A DNA stretch of 64,000 nucleotides, taken from Hymenobacter cellulosilyticus. GTDB lineage: Bacteria; Bacteroidota; Bacteroidia; Cytophagales; Hymenobacteraceae. The notes under the pieces were generated by a model, which saw only the letters and a list, made by a program, of their open reading frames with translations, was not told where the DNA came from and searched no databases. The stretch covers positions 4,826,501 through 4,890,500 of the forward strand of contig NZ_CP095046.1 of assembly GCF_022919215.1 (NCBI RefSeq), read 5' to 3'. The translations under genes and the position numbers were made by a program. Numbering within the stretch: position 1 is the stretch's first letter; each line of letters opens with the position of its first letter. Shown piece by piece: positions 1-8,773 of this stretch.

Positions 1-398
1 CTTAAGGACAACCTGACGGAGCTGGCTGGTCCCATCACGGTGCTGAATATTAAGAACTACATCGAAGGTCCCTGGGTGTACAAGCGCAAGAAGCTCTATT
101 ACCTCGTGTATGCCAGCGAGGGCACCAAGCCCGAAATGATAGAGTACTGCACCGCCCCAGCGCCGCTGGGCCGTGGACGTACCGCGGCATCATCCAGGAA
201 AATGTGCCTAACAGCTTCACCACCCACCCGGGCATTATCGATTACAAGGGCCAGAGCTACTTCTTCTACCACAATGGCTCGTTGCCCACCGGCGGCAGCT
301 ACCGCCGCTCTATCTGCGTGGATTATTTGCGCTACAACCCGGACGGCACTATCCAGCCCATCGTGCAGACGACCAAGGGTGTAGCGCCCGTGAAGTAA
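1..398 (+). CDS. GH43 family glycoside hydrolase, C-terminal part (frame break near 171)
   Basis: This is the 3' end of a gene that begins outside the window. The first frame reads YIEGPWVYKRKKLYYLVY, with the Glu of EGPW in the position of the GH43 general acid. The reading then continues one frame over as NSFTTHPGIIDYKGQSYFFY and ends at a TAA at 396-398. Adding one C to the CC at 171-172 restores the usual sequence APLGPWTYRG, so the break looks like a missing base. The protein resembles five-bladed beta-propeller xylosidases and arabinofuranosidases and resembles the GH43 at 5653-7002 in this part. It lies 48 bp upstream of the GH67 gene and is probably co-transcribed with the xylan block. 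The exact substrate cannot be read from this fragment. Confidence 0.8.
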
Positions 399-446
399 GA
401 ATCTAGGCTCCTTAGCCGCCGAAGAACCACCCTCCGTATCCCACCC

Positions 447-2528
447 GTGAACAAACTTCTTTTCTTTCTTCTTTCTCTAAGCGCAGCCTCGGAACTACAC
501 GCCGAAGACGGCCACCAACTCTGGTTGCGCCCACATGCCGCAACCCCGGTAACGGTAGTAGTTCCTATCAAAAACTCAGCCTTGCTCGCTACAGCGAAGC
601 AGGAATTGCAGCAGAGCTGGCAGGGTAGCGCCGGCGCCACCGTCACGCTTACCCTCCGCAAGGATAAGACTATAAAACACGACGGGTTTCGGTTGAGTGC
701 GCAAGGGGTGCAGGCCGCCACCGAACGTGGCATCCTGTACGGGGTGTTTGAGCTATTGCGGCGCCAGCAAACCGGCCAGTCGGTGACAGATGGTGTTTCC
801 AATCCATCCTATGAACTTCGCCTGCTCAACCATTGGGACAACCCTGATGGGTCGGTGGAGCGGGGATATGCCGGCAAGTCCATCTTCTGGCGCAAGGACA
901 GTGCCCTGGTCGTGACCAAGCGCGACAAAACCCTGTGGCAGGAATACGCCCGGGCCAACGCCTCAGTGGGCATCAACGGCAGCGTCCTCAATAACGTGAA
1001 TGCCTCGCCCATGATACTCTCCGCCGAATACTTGGGCCGGGTGAAAGCCATTGCTAATGTGCTGCGGCCCTACGGTGTGAAGACTTATCTGTCCGTGAAG
1101 TTCTCCTCGCCAGTGCTGCTTGGCGGCCTCAAAACCGCCGACCCGCTGGACCCAGCCGTTGTCAACTGGTGGCGTAGCAAGGTGAAGGAGATTTACCAGC
1201 AGGTGCCCGATTTTGGTGGCTTCCTGGTGAAAGCCAGCAGCGAAGGGCAGCCTGGTCCGCAGGACTACGGCCGCACCCACGCCGACGGCGCCAACATGCT
1301 GGCCGATGTGCTGAAGCCCTACGGTGGCCTGGTGATGTGGCGAGCCTTCGTGTACAGCCCCAACGATAAGGACCGCGCCAAGCAAGCCTACAACGAGTTT
1401 GTGACGCTCGACGGCAAATTCCGGGACAACGTCATCATTCAAGTGAAGAACGGGCCGGTAGATTTTCAGCCCCGGGAGCCATTCAGCCCGTTGTTTGGGG
1501 CGCTGAAAAAGACGGCCGTCATGCCCGAGTTTCAAATCACGCAGGAGTACCTCGGGCACGCCATCGACTTGGCTTATTTGGCGCCGATGTGGGAAGAGTG
1601 TTTGCAAAGTGACACCTACCAGGCCGGCCCCGGCAGCACCGTGGCCCGCTGCACCAACGGCAGTGTGTACCGACAAGCCCACTCGGCCATGGCCGGCGTG
1701 TCCAACGTGGGCCTGGACACCAACTGGACGGGCCACGACTTCGCGCAGGCCAACTGGTACGCTTTCGGGCGACTAGCCTGGAACAGCAGCGCCAAAAGCG
1801 CCCAACTCGCCGAAGAGTGGCTCAAGCTGACTTTCCAAAACGCAGCTAGCGGCCCAACGCAGCCCGCTACCTCGGCCGCCGACTGGAACACCAAGTTCCT
1901 GACGCCCATAACCCAATTAATGCTGGCGAGCCGCGAGGCAATCGTCGATTACTCCATGCCGTTAGGCTTGCACCATATTATGTCGGCCACTCACCATCAC
2001 TACGGACCGGGCCCGTGGTGGGCGCCGCCCGGTATGCGCGCCGACTGGACCCCGCCCTATTATCACCAGGCGTCGGCCAACGGTGTGGGTTTCGACCGCA
2101 CCAAGACGGGCAGCGACGCGGTGAGCCAGTACCACGAGCCGCTGGCCACGCAGTTCAACAACCCCGCCACCTGCCCCGACGAGTACCTGCTGTGGTTCCA
2201 CCACCTGCCTTGGGATTTCAAGATGAAGAGCGGCCGCACGCTGTGGGACGAGTTGGCCCTGCACTACGAGCACGGCGTGCAGCAAGTGCGCCAGTTTCAG
2301 CGCACTTGGGACCAGGCCCAACCTTACGTGGACGCCGAGCGGTTCGGGGTGGTGCAAAACAAGCTGCGCACCCAAAGCGGCAACGCCGTGGTGTGGAAAG
2401 ACGCCTGTTTGCTGTACTTCCAGCAGTTCAGCCGCTTGCCCATTCCGGCCGCCGTGGAGCCGCCCATGCACACGCTGGAAACACTCATTGCCAACGACAC
2501 GCCGCCGCGGCCACCTCGCCAGCCTTAG
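447..2528 (+). CDS. GH67 alpha-glucuronidase, secreted
   Basis: This 693-aa protein matches GH67 xylan alpha-1,2-glucuronidases, which remove 4-O-methylglucuronic acid from the non-reducing end of xylo-oligosaccharides. A hydrophobic signal peptide fills residues 1-19. The family blocks are easy to see: NHWDNPDGSVERGYAG near 128-143, NGSVLNNVNA near 177-186, and SSEGQPGP near 264-271, where Glu266 is the likely general acid. The C-terminal part has the helical region rich in His and Trp seen in this family. The length is normal for the family. The start is GTG at 447; no ATG fits the signal peptide better. It sits between GH43 and GH8 genes, as expected for a glucuronoarabinoxylan locus. Confidence 0.93.
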   Translation: MNKLLFFLLSLSAASELHAEDGHQLWLRPHAATPVTVVVPIKNSALLATAKQELQQSWQGSAGATVTLTLRKDKTIKHDGFRLSAQGVQAATERGILYGVFELLRRQQTGQSVTDGVSNPSYELRLLNHWDNPDGSVERGYAGKSIFWRKDSALVVTKRDKTLWQEYARANASVGINGSVLNNVNASPMILSAEYLGRVKAIANVLRPYGVKTYLSVKFSSPVLLGGLKTADPLDPAVVNWWRSKVKEIYQQVPDFGGFLVKASSEGQPGPQDYGRTHADGANMLADVLKPYGGLVMWRAFVYSPNDKDRAKQAYNEFVTLDGKFRDNVIIQVKNGPVDFQPREPFSPLFGALKKTAVMPEFQITQEYLGHAIDLAYLAPMWEECLQSDTYQAGPGSTVARCTNGSVYRQAHSAMAGVSNVGLDTNWTGHDFAQANWYAFGRLAWNSSAKSAQLAEEWLKLTFQNAASGPTQPATSAADWNTKFLTPITQLMLASREAIVDYSMPLGLHHIMSATHHHYGPGPWWAPPGMRADWTPPYYHQASANGVGFDRTKTGSDAVSQYHEPLATQFNNPATCPDEYLLWFHHLPWDFKMKSGRTLWDELALHYEHGVQQVRQFQRTWDQAQPYVDAERFGVVQNKLRTQSGNAVVWKDACLLYFQQFSRLPIPAAVEPPMHTLETLIANDTPPRPPRQP

Positions 2529-2729
2529 TCGTTCTTATTGCACTTGTCAAAACTGCCAGCCCGTGGTTCTGAACGACAAATGCGGCTTTGACTTTGCCCC
2601 GGCCGTGTACGGCGTTGCCTGGTCAAACGGAATGTCACCTCTTACTTCCTCAGGTTGCGGTACCTATATGGCTACGCATGCGACTCCTAAGCTCTCAGCG
2701 TCCCACGCTACTCTTTGAAACATAGCTTT

Positions 2730-4036
2730 ATGAACAACCTTTTTGCCCGCTTGCTTGGCACAAAATGCACCCTTTTGGCGGTGGTGGGTCTGCTCACGGT
2801 GGGTGCCAGCCCTAGCTTCGGCCAGCGCCTTAGCCCCCGGAAGAAACCAACGAGCACCGCGGCTTTTTACACCAATAAGTACCCTAACCTGCTGCGGGAA
2901 GCGGGCTACAGCCAGGCTGACATCGATAAGAAAGTGGCACAGGCATACCACGACGTGTTTGAGGGGCCCAACAAAGTGTACTTCGCAGTGGGCGACTCCA
3001 TGGCCTACGTGTCGGATGTGAAAAACGAGGATGCCCGCACCGAGGGCCTTTCCTACGGCATGATGGTAGCGGTGCAGCTCAACAAAAAGGAAGTGTTTGA
3101 CCGCCTCTGGCGCTGGTCGAAAAAGTATTTGCAGCACCAAAGCGGTCCGCTGGAAGGCTACTTTGCCTGGAGCATCAACACGGCCACCATGAAGCGCAAC
3201 TCGGAAGGGCCGGCCTCGGATGGCGAGCTGTACTTCGTGACCAGCCTCTTGTTTGCCTCGAATCGGTGGGCAATGCGACGGGCATCAACTACTACAAGGA
3301 AGCCCGCCGCATCTTGGATGCCTCCTGGAAAAAAGACGGTACCGGCGACGTGCACAACCTCTTCAATACCAAGCACAAGCAGATAAGCTTCGTGCCGGTC
3401 GGCGACATGTACAACTGGACCGACCCCTCGTACCACGTGCCGGCTTTTCTGGAAGTGTGGGCCGAATACGCCAAGGATGGGCACGAGCAGTTTTACCGGG
3501 ACTGCGCCGATACGTCGCGGGTGTTTCTGCACCGCGCCTGCGCTTCCCCCACCGGCCTCAACTACGACTACACCGAGTTTAGCGGCCAGCCCCACCCGAC
3601 CCGGTGGGCGCCCGCCGCGTTCCGCTACGACTCCTGGCGCGTGCCCATGAACATTGCCATGGACTACGTGTGGTTTGGCAAGGACCGGGCCTGGCAGCAG
3701 CAGTACGCGCAACGCTTCCAGGGCTTCCTGCGCAGCAAAGGTCTCAACACCTTCGAAGACCAATTCAACGTGGACGGCTCACGGCCTGATTTTATTTTGC
3801 CGGCCGGCAAGGTGAAAAAGCTGCGCCACTCGCTCGGCCTGGTGGCTACCTCGGCCTCGGCCTCGCTCATGCGCCCAGCCCCGCCGCAACTGGATTTCGT
3901 GCACGCCCTTTGGAACGCCAAGCTGGCGCCCTACGAAGACGGCTATTTCGACCCCTACTACGACGGCCTGCTGTACTTGTTTAGCCTCATGCACCTGAGC
4001 GGCAACTACCAGGTCATCAAGCCCCAAACGCGCTAA
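2730..4036 (+). CDS. GH8 reducing-end xylose-releasing exo-oligoxylanase-like enzyme (frame break near 3268)
   Basis: Two overlapping frames join into one GH8 protein of about 435 aa. The N-terminal half carries a signal peptide and TEGLSYGMMVAVQL, whose Glu corresponds to the GH8 general acid, then DGELYFVTSLLFA. The second half has YNWTDPSYHVPAF and the inner-helix repeats of an (alpha/alpha)6 barrel. The frames meet at the GGG at 3268-3270; one more G gives the continuous reading SNRWGNATGINYYKEA. Family members such as Rex release xylose from the reducing end of xylo-oligosaccharides, which fits the neighbouring GH67 and GH43 genes. A TTG 15 bp upstream could also serve as start; I prefer the ATG at 2730. 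Substrate is inferred from family and context. Confidence 0.88.
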
Positions 4037-4051
4037 TTATTAAGGTCAACG

Positions 4052-5620
4052 ATGAAGAACTACTTGTTGCTGCTGACTAGTCTGTGCCTTGGGGGGCCGG
4101 TGGCGTGGGCGCAGAGCCCAACGGCCCGCAACCCCGTGGTGCATGCCGACGTGCCCGACCTGTCTATGATTCGGGTGGGCAACACCTACTACATGAGCAG
4201 CACCACCATGCACATGAGTCCGGGGGTGCCCATCATGAAATCGACGGACCTGGTGAACTGGAAGCTGGTGAGCTACGCCTACGACACCCTGGCCAGTGTG
4301 GACGCCATGACCCTCGCCAACGGCAAAAACACCTACGGGCGCGGCTCCTGGGCCAGCAGTTTGCGCTACCACCAGGGCACGTACTATGTCAGCACCTTTG
4401 CCCAGACTACCGGCAAAACTCACGTCTATTCCACCAAGAACATCGAGAAAGGCCCTTGGAAAGCAGTTTCCTTTCAGCCGAGCATGCACGACCATTCGCT
4501 GTTTTTCGACGACGATGGCCGGGTGTATATGGTGTACGGCGCGGGCAAGCTGCAACTGGCCGAACTTACCGCCGACGCGGCGGGCCTGAAGCCGGGCACC
4601 ACGCCACAAACCATCATCGAAAATGCCAGCGCCCCGGCCGGCCCCAACATCAACCTACCGGCCGAAGGCTCACAGCTGTTCAAAGTCAACGGCAAGTACT
4701 ACCTCTTCAACATCGTGTGGCCCAAGGACGGCATGCGCACGGTGGTCGTGCACCGGGCCGATAAAATAACCGGCCCCTACGAAGGCCGGTTGGCTCTACA
4801 AGACCTCGGCGTGGCCCAAGGCGGCCTCATCGACACGCCCGAGGGCAAGTGGTACGCCTACTTGTTCCGTGATTTTGGCGCCGTGGGCCGCATCCCGTAC
4901 CTGGTGCCGGTGCAATGGGAAAACGGCTGGCCGGTGCTCGGCAATCCGGCGGGCAAAGTGCCCGAAACCCTCAACCTGCCCGCCAATAAAAGCCTGCTGC
5001 CGGGCCTGGTGGCGTCCGATGAGTTTACGCGCCGCGCCGGCGAACCAGCCCTGCCGCTGGTGTGGCAGTGGAACCACAACCCCGACAACAAGCGCTGGTC
5101 GGTAACTGAGCGCCCGGGCTACCTGCGCCTTACCACCGGGCGGGTCGATACTTCGTTTCTTCTGGCCCGCAATACCCTCACGCAGCGCACCATCGGGCCC
5201 ACCTGCGCCGGCACGACGGCCCTGGATGTGTCGCATCTACGTCCCGGCGACTTTGCTGGCTTGGGGGTGCTGCAGAAGCGCTACGGGCTAGTGGGCGTGC
5301 AGGCCAGTCAGGGAGGCAAAGCCATTGTGATGGTCAGTGCCGAATCGGAAAAGCCAGTGGAGCTGCAGCGCCTGCCCCTGACGCAAAACAAGGTGTACTT
5401 CAAAATCGAGTGCGACTTCCAGGACCGCCGGGACGTGGCCACCTTTTTCTACAGCCTCGATGGCAAAAGTTGGCAGCCCGTGGGCAAGCCCCTCAAAATG
5501 GCTTACACGCTGCCGCACTTCATGGGCTACCGGTTCAGTCTCTTTAACTACTCCACCCAAACAGCGGGCGGGTACGCCGATTTCGATTATTTCCGCCTGG
5601 AAGACCACCTGAGCAAGTAG
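4052..5620 (+). CDS. GH43 beta-xylosidase/arabinofuranosidase with C-terminal beta-sandwich
   Basis: This 522-aa protein begins with a signal peptide (about residues 1-20). A GH43 five-bladed propeller follows: the base Asp lies in DVPDLSMIRVGNTYYM, the pKa-modulating Asp in SLFFDDDGRVYMVYG, and the acid Glu in LPAEGSQLFKVNGKYYLF. From about residue 320 there is a second domain of the GH43 C2/DUF1349 type (REGGLGVLQK-like region and FSLFNYSTQ near the end), typical of two-domain exo-acting xylosidases. It starts 15 bp after the GH8 stop codon and ends 32 bp before the next GH43 gene, so the block is very likely one operon. Xylo-oligosaccharide or arabinoxylan side chains are the probable substrates; the split between the two activities is not readable. 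Confidence 0.9.
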   Translation: MKNYLLLLTSLCLGGPVAWAQSPTARNPVVHADVPDLSMIRVGNTYYMSSTTMHMSPGVPIMKSTDLVNWKLVSYAYDTLASVDAMTLANGKNTYGRGSWASSLRYHQGTYYVSTFAQTTGKTHVYSTKNIEKGPWKAVSFQPSMHDHSLFFDDDGRVYMVYGAGKLQLAELTADAAGLKPGTTPQTIIENASAPAGPNINLPAEGSQLFKVNGKYYLFNIVWPKDGMRTVVVHRADKITGPYEGRLALQDLGVAQGGLIDTPEGKWYAYLFRDFGAVGRIPYLVPVQWENGWPVLGNPAGKVPETLNLPANKSLLPGLVASDEFTRRAGEPALPLVWQWNHNPDNKRWSVTERPGYLRLTTGRVDTSFLLARNTLTQRTIGPTCAGTTALDVSHLRPGDFAGLGVLQKRYGLVGVQASQGGKAIVMVSAESEKPVELQRLPLTQNKVYFKIECDFQDRRDVATFFYSLDGKSWQPVGKPLKMAYTLPHFMGYRFSLFNYSTQTAGGYADFDYFRLEDHLSK

Positions 5621-5652
5621 GCATTTCCCACTCGCTTCCCAACCCCAACCTC

Positions 5653-7002
5653 ATGCGCAACCGAATACTTTGCGGACTGCTGGCAGCCTTGTTTCTTACT
5701 ACTCTTCAGCCCGCCCGTGCCCAAAATCCGTTCATTACCAGCCAGTTTACGGCTGACCCCACGGCCCGCGTATTCGGCGACCGGGTGTACGTCTATCCTT
5801 CGCACGATATTCCCTGCGGGCCGGGGCGGGGCAAAATTGGCTGGTTTTGCATGGAAGACTACCACGTCTTCTCCTCGGCCAACCTTACCGACTGGACCGA
5901 CCACGGCGTCATTGTCACCCAAAACAAAGTGCCCTGGGTGAAGCCCGACAGCTACAGCATGTGGGCACCCGACTGCGTTTTCCGCAACGGCAAGTACTAT
6001 TTCTACTTCCCCACCACGCCTCGCGATACTACCCAGAGCAAGGGCTTTCGGATTGGGGTGGCGGTGGCCGACAAGCCCACCGGCCCCTTCCTGCCCCAGC
6101 CCGCGCCCATCGCCGGCGTGCACGGCATCGACCCCAACGTGTTTATCGACAAGGACGGTCAAGCCTACCTCTACTGGTCGCAGGGCGAAATTTATGGGGC
6201 CAAGCTGCAAGAGAACATGCTGGCGCTGGCCTCCGAACCCAAAACGCTGGGCGAGCTGCCCACCAAGGGCTTGAAGGAAGGCCCCTACGTGTTTGAGCGC
6301 AAGGGCATTTACTACCTCACCTATCCGCACGTCGAGAACAAGACCGAGCGCCTCGAATACGCCACCAGTACCAGCCCGCTGGGCCCGTTCACGGTAAAGG
6401 GTGTTATTATGGACGAATCGCCGACTGGATGCTGGACCAATCACCACTCACTGCTGCAGCTGAAAAACCAGTGGTACCTGTTCTACCACCACAATGATTT
6501 GTCGCCGGAGTTTGACAAGAACCGCTCGGTTAGAATTGACAGCCTATCCTTCGCCGCCGACGGTTCGATTCGCAAGGTGAAGCCCACTCTGCGCGGCGTC
6601 GGCCTGACCGATGCCCGGCAGAAAATTCAATTGGACCGCTACAGCCAGTTGAGTGAGCAGGGCGCGGCCATTGCTTTCCTGGACCCGGCCAATCCTTTCC
6701 GGGGCTGGAAAACCGTTTTCACCGGCCCCGGCGGCTGGGTGCAGTACGGTGGAGTTGCGTTTAGCCCGCAGAAGCCCAAAACCGTGTTGCTCCGGGCTGC
6801 CTCTGCTACCGGGGCTACCCTACAGATTCGACTGAATCATGCGGCGGGGCCAATCCTGGCAGAAGTAACCGTGCCCAAGGGCGGTGCCTGGCAGGACGTC
6901 AAAGCCCCGGTTTTGTCGTTTAAGCCCGGTACGCACGCCCTCTATGTAGCGCCGAAATCCAAGGAAGGGGCTGTGGAAGTGGATTGGGTGCGTTTTGAGT
7001 GA
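5653..7002 (+). CDS. GH43 arabinofuranosidase/xylosidase with CBM6-like C-terminal domain
   Basis: This 449-aa secreted protein has a signal peptide ending near ARAQ (residue 24). The GH43 propeller covers about residues 25-310. The base Asp is in TADPTARVFGDRVYVYPS, the second Asp in GIDPNVFIDKDGQAYLYW, and the acid Glu in LKEGPYVFERKGIYYLTY. The last ~120 residues form a carbohydrate-binding module of CBM6 type, with GGWVQYGGVAF and VEVDWVRFE at its ends. This architecture is common in arabinoxylan arabinofuranohydrolases of Bacteroidota. It is the last gene of the xylan block; the next gene lies on the other strand. No SusC/SusD pair or regulator for the block lies inside the window. Confidence 0.9.
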   Translation: MRNRILCGLLAALFLTTLQPARAQNPFITSQFTADPTARVFGDRVYVYPSHDIPCGPGRGKIGWFCMEDYHVFSSANLTDWTDHGVIVTQNKVPWVKPDSYSMWAPDCVFRNGKYYFYFPTTPRDTTQSKGFRIGVAVADKPTGPFLPQPAPIAGVHGIDPNVFIDKDGQAYLYWSQGEIYGAKLQENMLALASEPKTLGELPTKGLKEGPYVFERKGIYYLTYPHVENKTERLEYATSTSPLGPFTVKGVIMDESPTGCWTNHHSLLQLKNQWYLFYHHNDLSPEFDKNRSVRIDSLSFAADGSIRKVKPTLRGVGLTDARQKIQLDRYSQLSEQGAAIAFLDPANPFRGWKTVFTGPGGWVQYGGVAFSPQKPKTVLLRAASATGATLQIRLNHAAGPILAEVTVPKGGAWQDVKAPVLSFKPGTHALYVAPKSKEGAVEVDWVRFE

Positions 7003-7116
7003 AACTGCTAACCCGCCCGTATGAAGTAGATGCCTAGATGAGTTTGCAAAAGACACTCCTTCTGGTGGATGACAGGAATCAGTTCGTTGGACTGAAGCAC
7101 CAAGTATTGGCCGTCG

Positions 7117-7989
7117 CTACGAGCGGTTAGTACCCGGGAAATACGTTGTTTCCAGGTATTCCCGTAGCGAAGTTGGCTTACGGCCCAGCAACCGCTCCAC
7201 GGTATCATGTGTGCCCGCCAGCATGCCGTGCTTGGTGGCGGCTCCCCACTGGGCGAAGAAAGTGGCAACGAAATCGGGGAAGCCGGCGGCTACTTTCTGT
7301 GCGATGTAGGGCTCCAGTTCGCTGCTGGTGTAAGCAATGGGCCGGCCCGCTAACGTGGAGAGTTCCCGGGCAACGTCGTGAAACGAATAGGCTTCGCTCC
7401 CGGCCAGGGTATACTCCTGGTTGTCATGCCCTTCGCTGGTCAGCAGCGCGGCCGTGGCGGCGGCCAAGTCGGTTCGCTTCACGAAGGCTATCTTGCCTTC
7501 TCCGGCCGGGAAGCGTATCTCCGTCTCTGGCACCTCGCTGCCAATCAGATACCCCAGGCCTTCCAGGTAGTAGCCGTTATGGAGAATGGTGTAAATCAGC
7601 CCCGACGCTTTGAGGTAGGCTTCTGTAGCCAGGTCGCTTTCCGTGACCTCCGGCAGCACAAAATCGGTGTCGCGCTGAATGCTGGTGTAGAACAGGTGCT
7701 TTACCCCAGCTTCCTTCGCGGCGTCGATGACGTTGCGGTGCTGGCTCACCCGGTCGGTAAAGGCCACGGCCGAAACCAGCAGTAACTTATCAACGCCCCG
7801 AAAGGCTGACACCAGCGAGGAATAGTCCAGGTAGTCGCCCTGCCGGACGTCAACGCCCCGCGCCGCGAGGTCTTGGGCTTTGCTCATGTCGCGCACCAGG
7901 GCGGCGATTTCCGAGGCCGGGATGGTGGTGAGCAAGGAATCGATGGTTTCGTGGCCTAAGCCACCGGTGGCGCCAGTTACTAGAATCAT
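7117..7989 (-). CDS. NmrA-like NAD(P)-binding oxidoreductase, QOR2-type quinone reductase
   Basis: This is a 290-aa atypical short-chain reductase. The nucleotide-binding turn TGATGGLG is at residues 5-12, followed by the NmrA-like pattern in which the dinucleotide fold leads to LLLVSA and a YTSIQRD segment in place of the classical YxxxK. The closest well-known relative is E. coli QorB (YtfG), an NADPH:quinone oxidoreductase. In E. coli qorB sits next to an HxlR-family regulator (qorR), and the same arrangement exists here: an HxlR gene starts divergently 177 bp away. Repression relieved by quinones or aldehydes is the likely regulation. The enzyme should be cytoplasmic, as no signal peptide is visible. 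Confidence 0.87.
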   Translation of the reverse strand: MILVTGATGGLGHETIDSLLTTIPASEIAALVRDMSKAQDLAARGVDVRQGDYLDYSSLVSAFRGVDKLLLVSAVAFTDRVSQHRNVIDAAKEAGVKHLFYTSIQRDTDFVLPEVTESDLATEAYLKASGLIYTILHNGYYLEGLGYLIGSEVPETEIRFPAGEGKIAFVKRTDLAAATAALLTSEGHDNQEYTLAGSEAYSFHDVARELSTLAGRPIAYTSSELEPYIAQKVAAGFPDFVATFFAQWGAATKHGMLAGTHDTVERLLGRKPTSLREYLETTYFPGTNRS

Positions 7990-8090
7990 GGTAGACAGTG
8001 GTTAATGACCACGACTGCGTGGTCGGCAGAATGGTGAGACGGGGCGAAGCAGAATAAATAGGGTGACGTCCAGCGTGGGCAAAACCCTCG

Positions 8091-8149
8091 TATATTTGCT
8101 TGCGATTTGCAAGTGCAAAGATGAGCCAATTAACTTGCAAAAAGCAAGT
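8091..8149. promoter_or_regulatory. Divergent promoter with two HxlR operators
   Basis: TATATTTG at 8091-8098 fits the Bacteroidota -7 consensus TAnnTTTG for the hxlR direction. On the minus strand CATCTTTG (8115-8122) matches 7 of 8 positions for the reductase direction. Two copies of the same palindrome lie here: CTTGC-N5-GCAAG at 8099-8113 and at 8134-8148, the second extended by an outer A/T pair. Their centres are 35 bp apart, and the first directly abuts the -7 element. This placement suggests the HxlR protein represses both promoters. Confidence 0.7.
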
Positions 8150-8166
8150 AAACCTAAATCTTTTTT

Positions 8167-8583
8167 ATGAAGGAGCTAAAACAGCGTTCTACTTGCCCCA
8201 TCAGCACCTCGCTCGACGTGCTCGGGGACAAATGGACCCTGCTGATTTTGCGGGACATGGTGTTCGCCGGCAAGTCTACCTATGGGCAATTCCTGCAGTC
8301 GGCCGAAAAAATGGCGACCAATATCTTGGCCGACCGCTTAGCGGGCCTTGAGGCCCAGGGCATCGTATCCAAGGCCGTGGCCACCGATAAGAAATCCAAG
8401 TTCACCTACCGCCTGACGGAAAAAGGCGTGGATACCGTCCCCATCCTGATAGAGCTGATCCTATGGGGAGCCAAGCATTGCCCGACCATCGTTGACCCGG
8501 GCTTGCTGGCCGAACTCCAGACGGAGAAAGACGCGGCCGTGGAGAATTACCAAGGGCTCGCCCGCGCAAAGGCCCTGGCGTAA
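8167..8583 (+). CDS. HxlR-family winged-helix transcriptional regulator
   Basis: This 138-aa protein has the HxlR layout: an N-terminal Cys (STCPISTSL), then DVLGDKWTLLILRDMVF and the recognition region MATNILADRLAGLEAQGIV, followed by the wing TYRLTEKG. HxlR/QorR/HypR proteins often sense quinones, aldehydes or disulfide stress through an N-terminal Cys, which is present here (Cys10). The gene is divergent from a QOR2-type reductase and is preceded by two copies of CTTGC-N5-GCAAG, so it very likely controls itself and the reductase. The first helix begins right after the ATG, which supports this start. Confidence 0.9.
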   Translation: MKELKQRSTCPISTSLDVLGDKWTLLILRDMVFAGKSTYGQFLQSAEKMATNILADRLAGLEAQGIVSKAVATDKKSKFTYRLTEKGVDTVPILIELILWGAKHCPTIVDPGLLAELQTEKDAAVENYQGLARAKALA

Positions 8584-8585
8584 AC

Positions 8586-8708
8586 AAGAAGCGTAGAATT
8601 GAGGTGCGCGCCGAAGACCTAGCTCGGCTGTCGCCTGCCCGTTACGAGCATTTCAACCGCCTGGGCAAGTACACTTTCCCCAGTTTCGCGTGTCGGATGC
8701 CTAGGTAG
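8586..8708 (+). pseudogene. Remnant of a Tn3-family transposase, C-terminal end
   Basis: Read from 8586 to the TAG at 8706-8708, this stretch encodes about 40 residues including DLARLSPARYEHFNRLGKYT. This matches the conserved tail of Tn3-family transposases, typically of the form LLAHLSPLGWEHINLTGDY. Nothing upstream continues the frame into a transposase; the HxlR gene ends three bases before it. It is a decayed scar of a transposon. No terminal inverted repeats were found nearby. Confidence 0.55.
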
Positions 8709-8773
8709 AATACGCAATAAGCCAACTGGACAATCTATCGTCTACAGTCCGCTTTTTCCCTTTGTACTACCTG

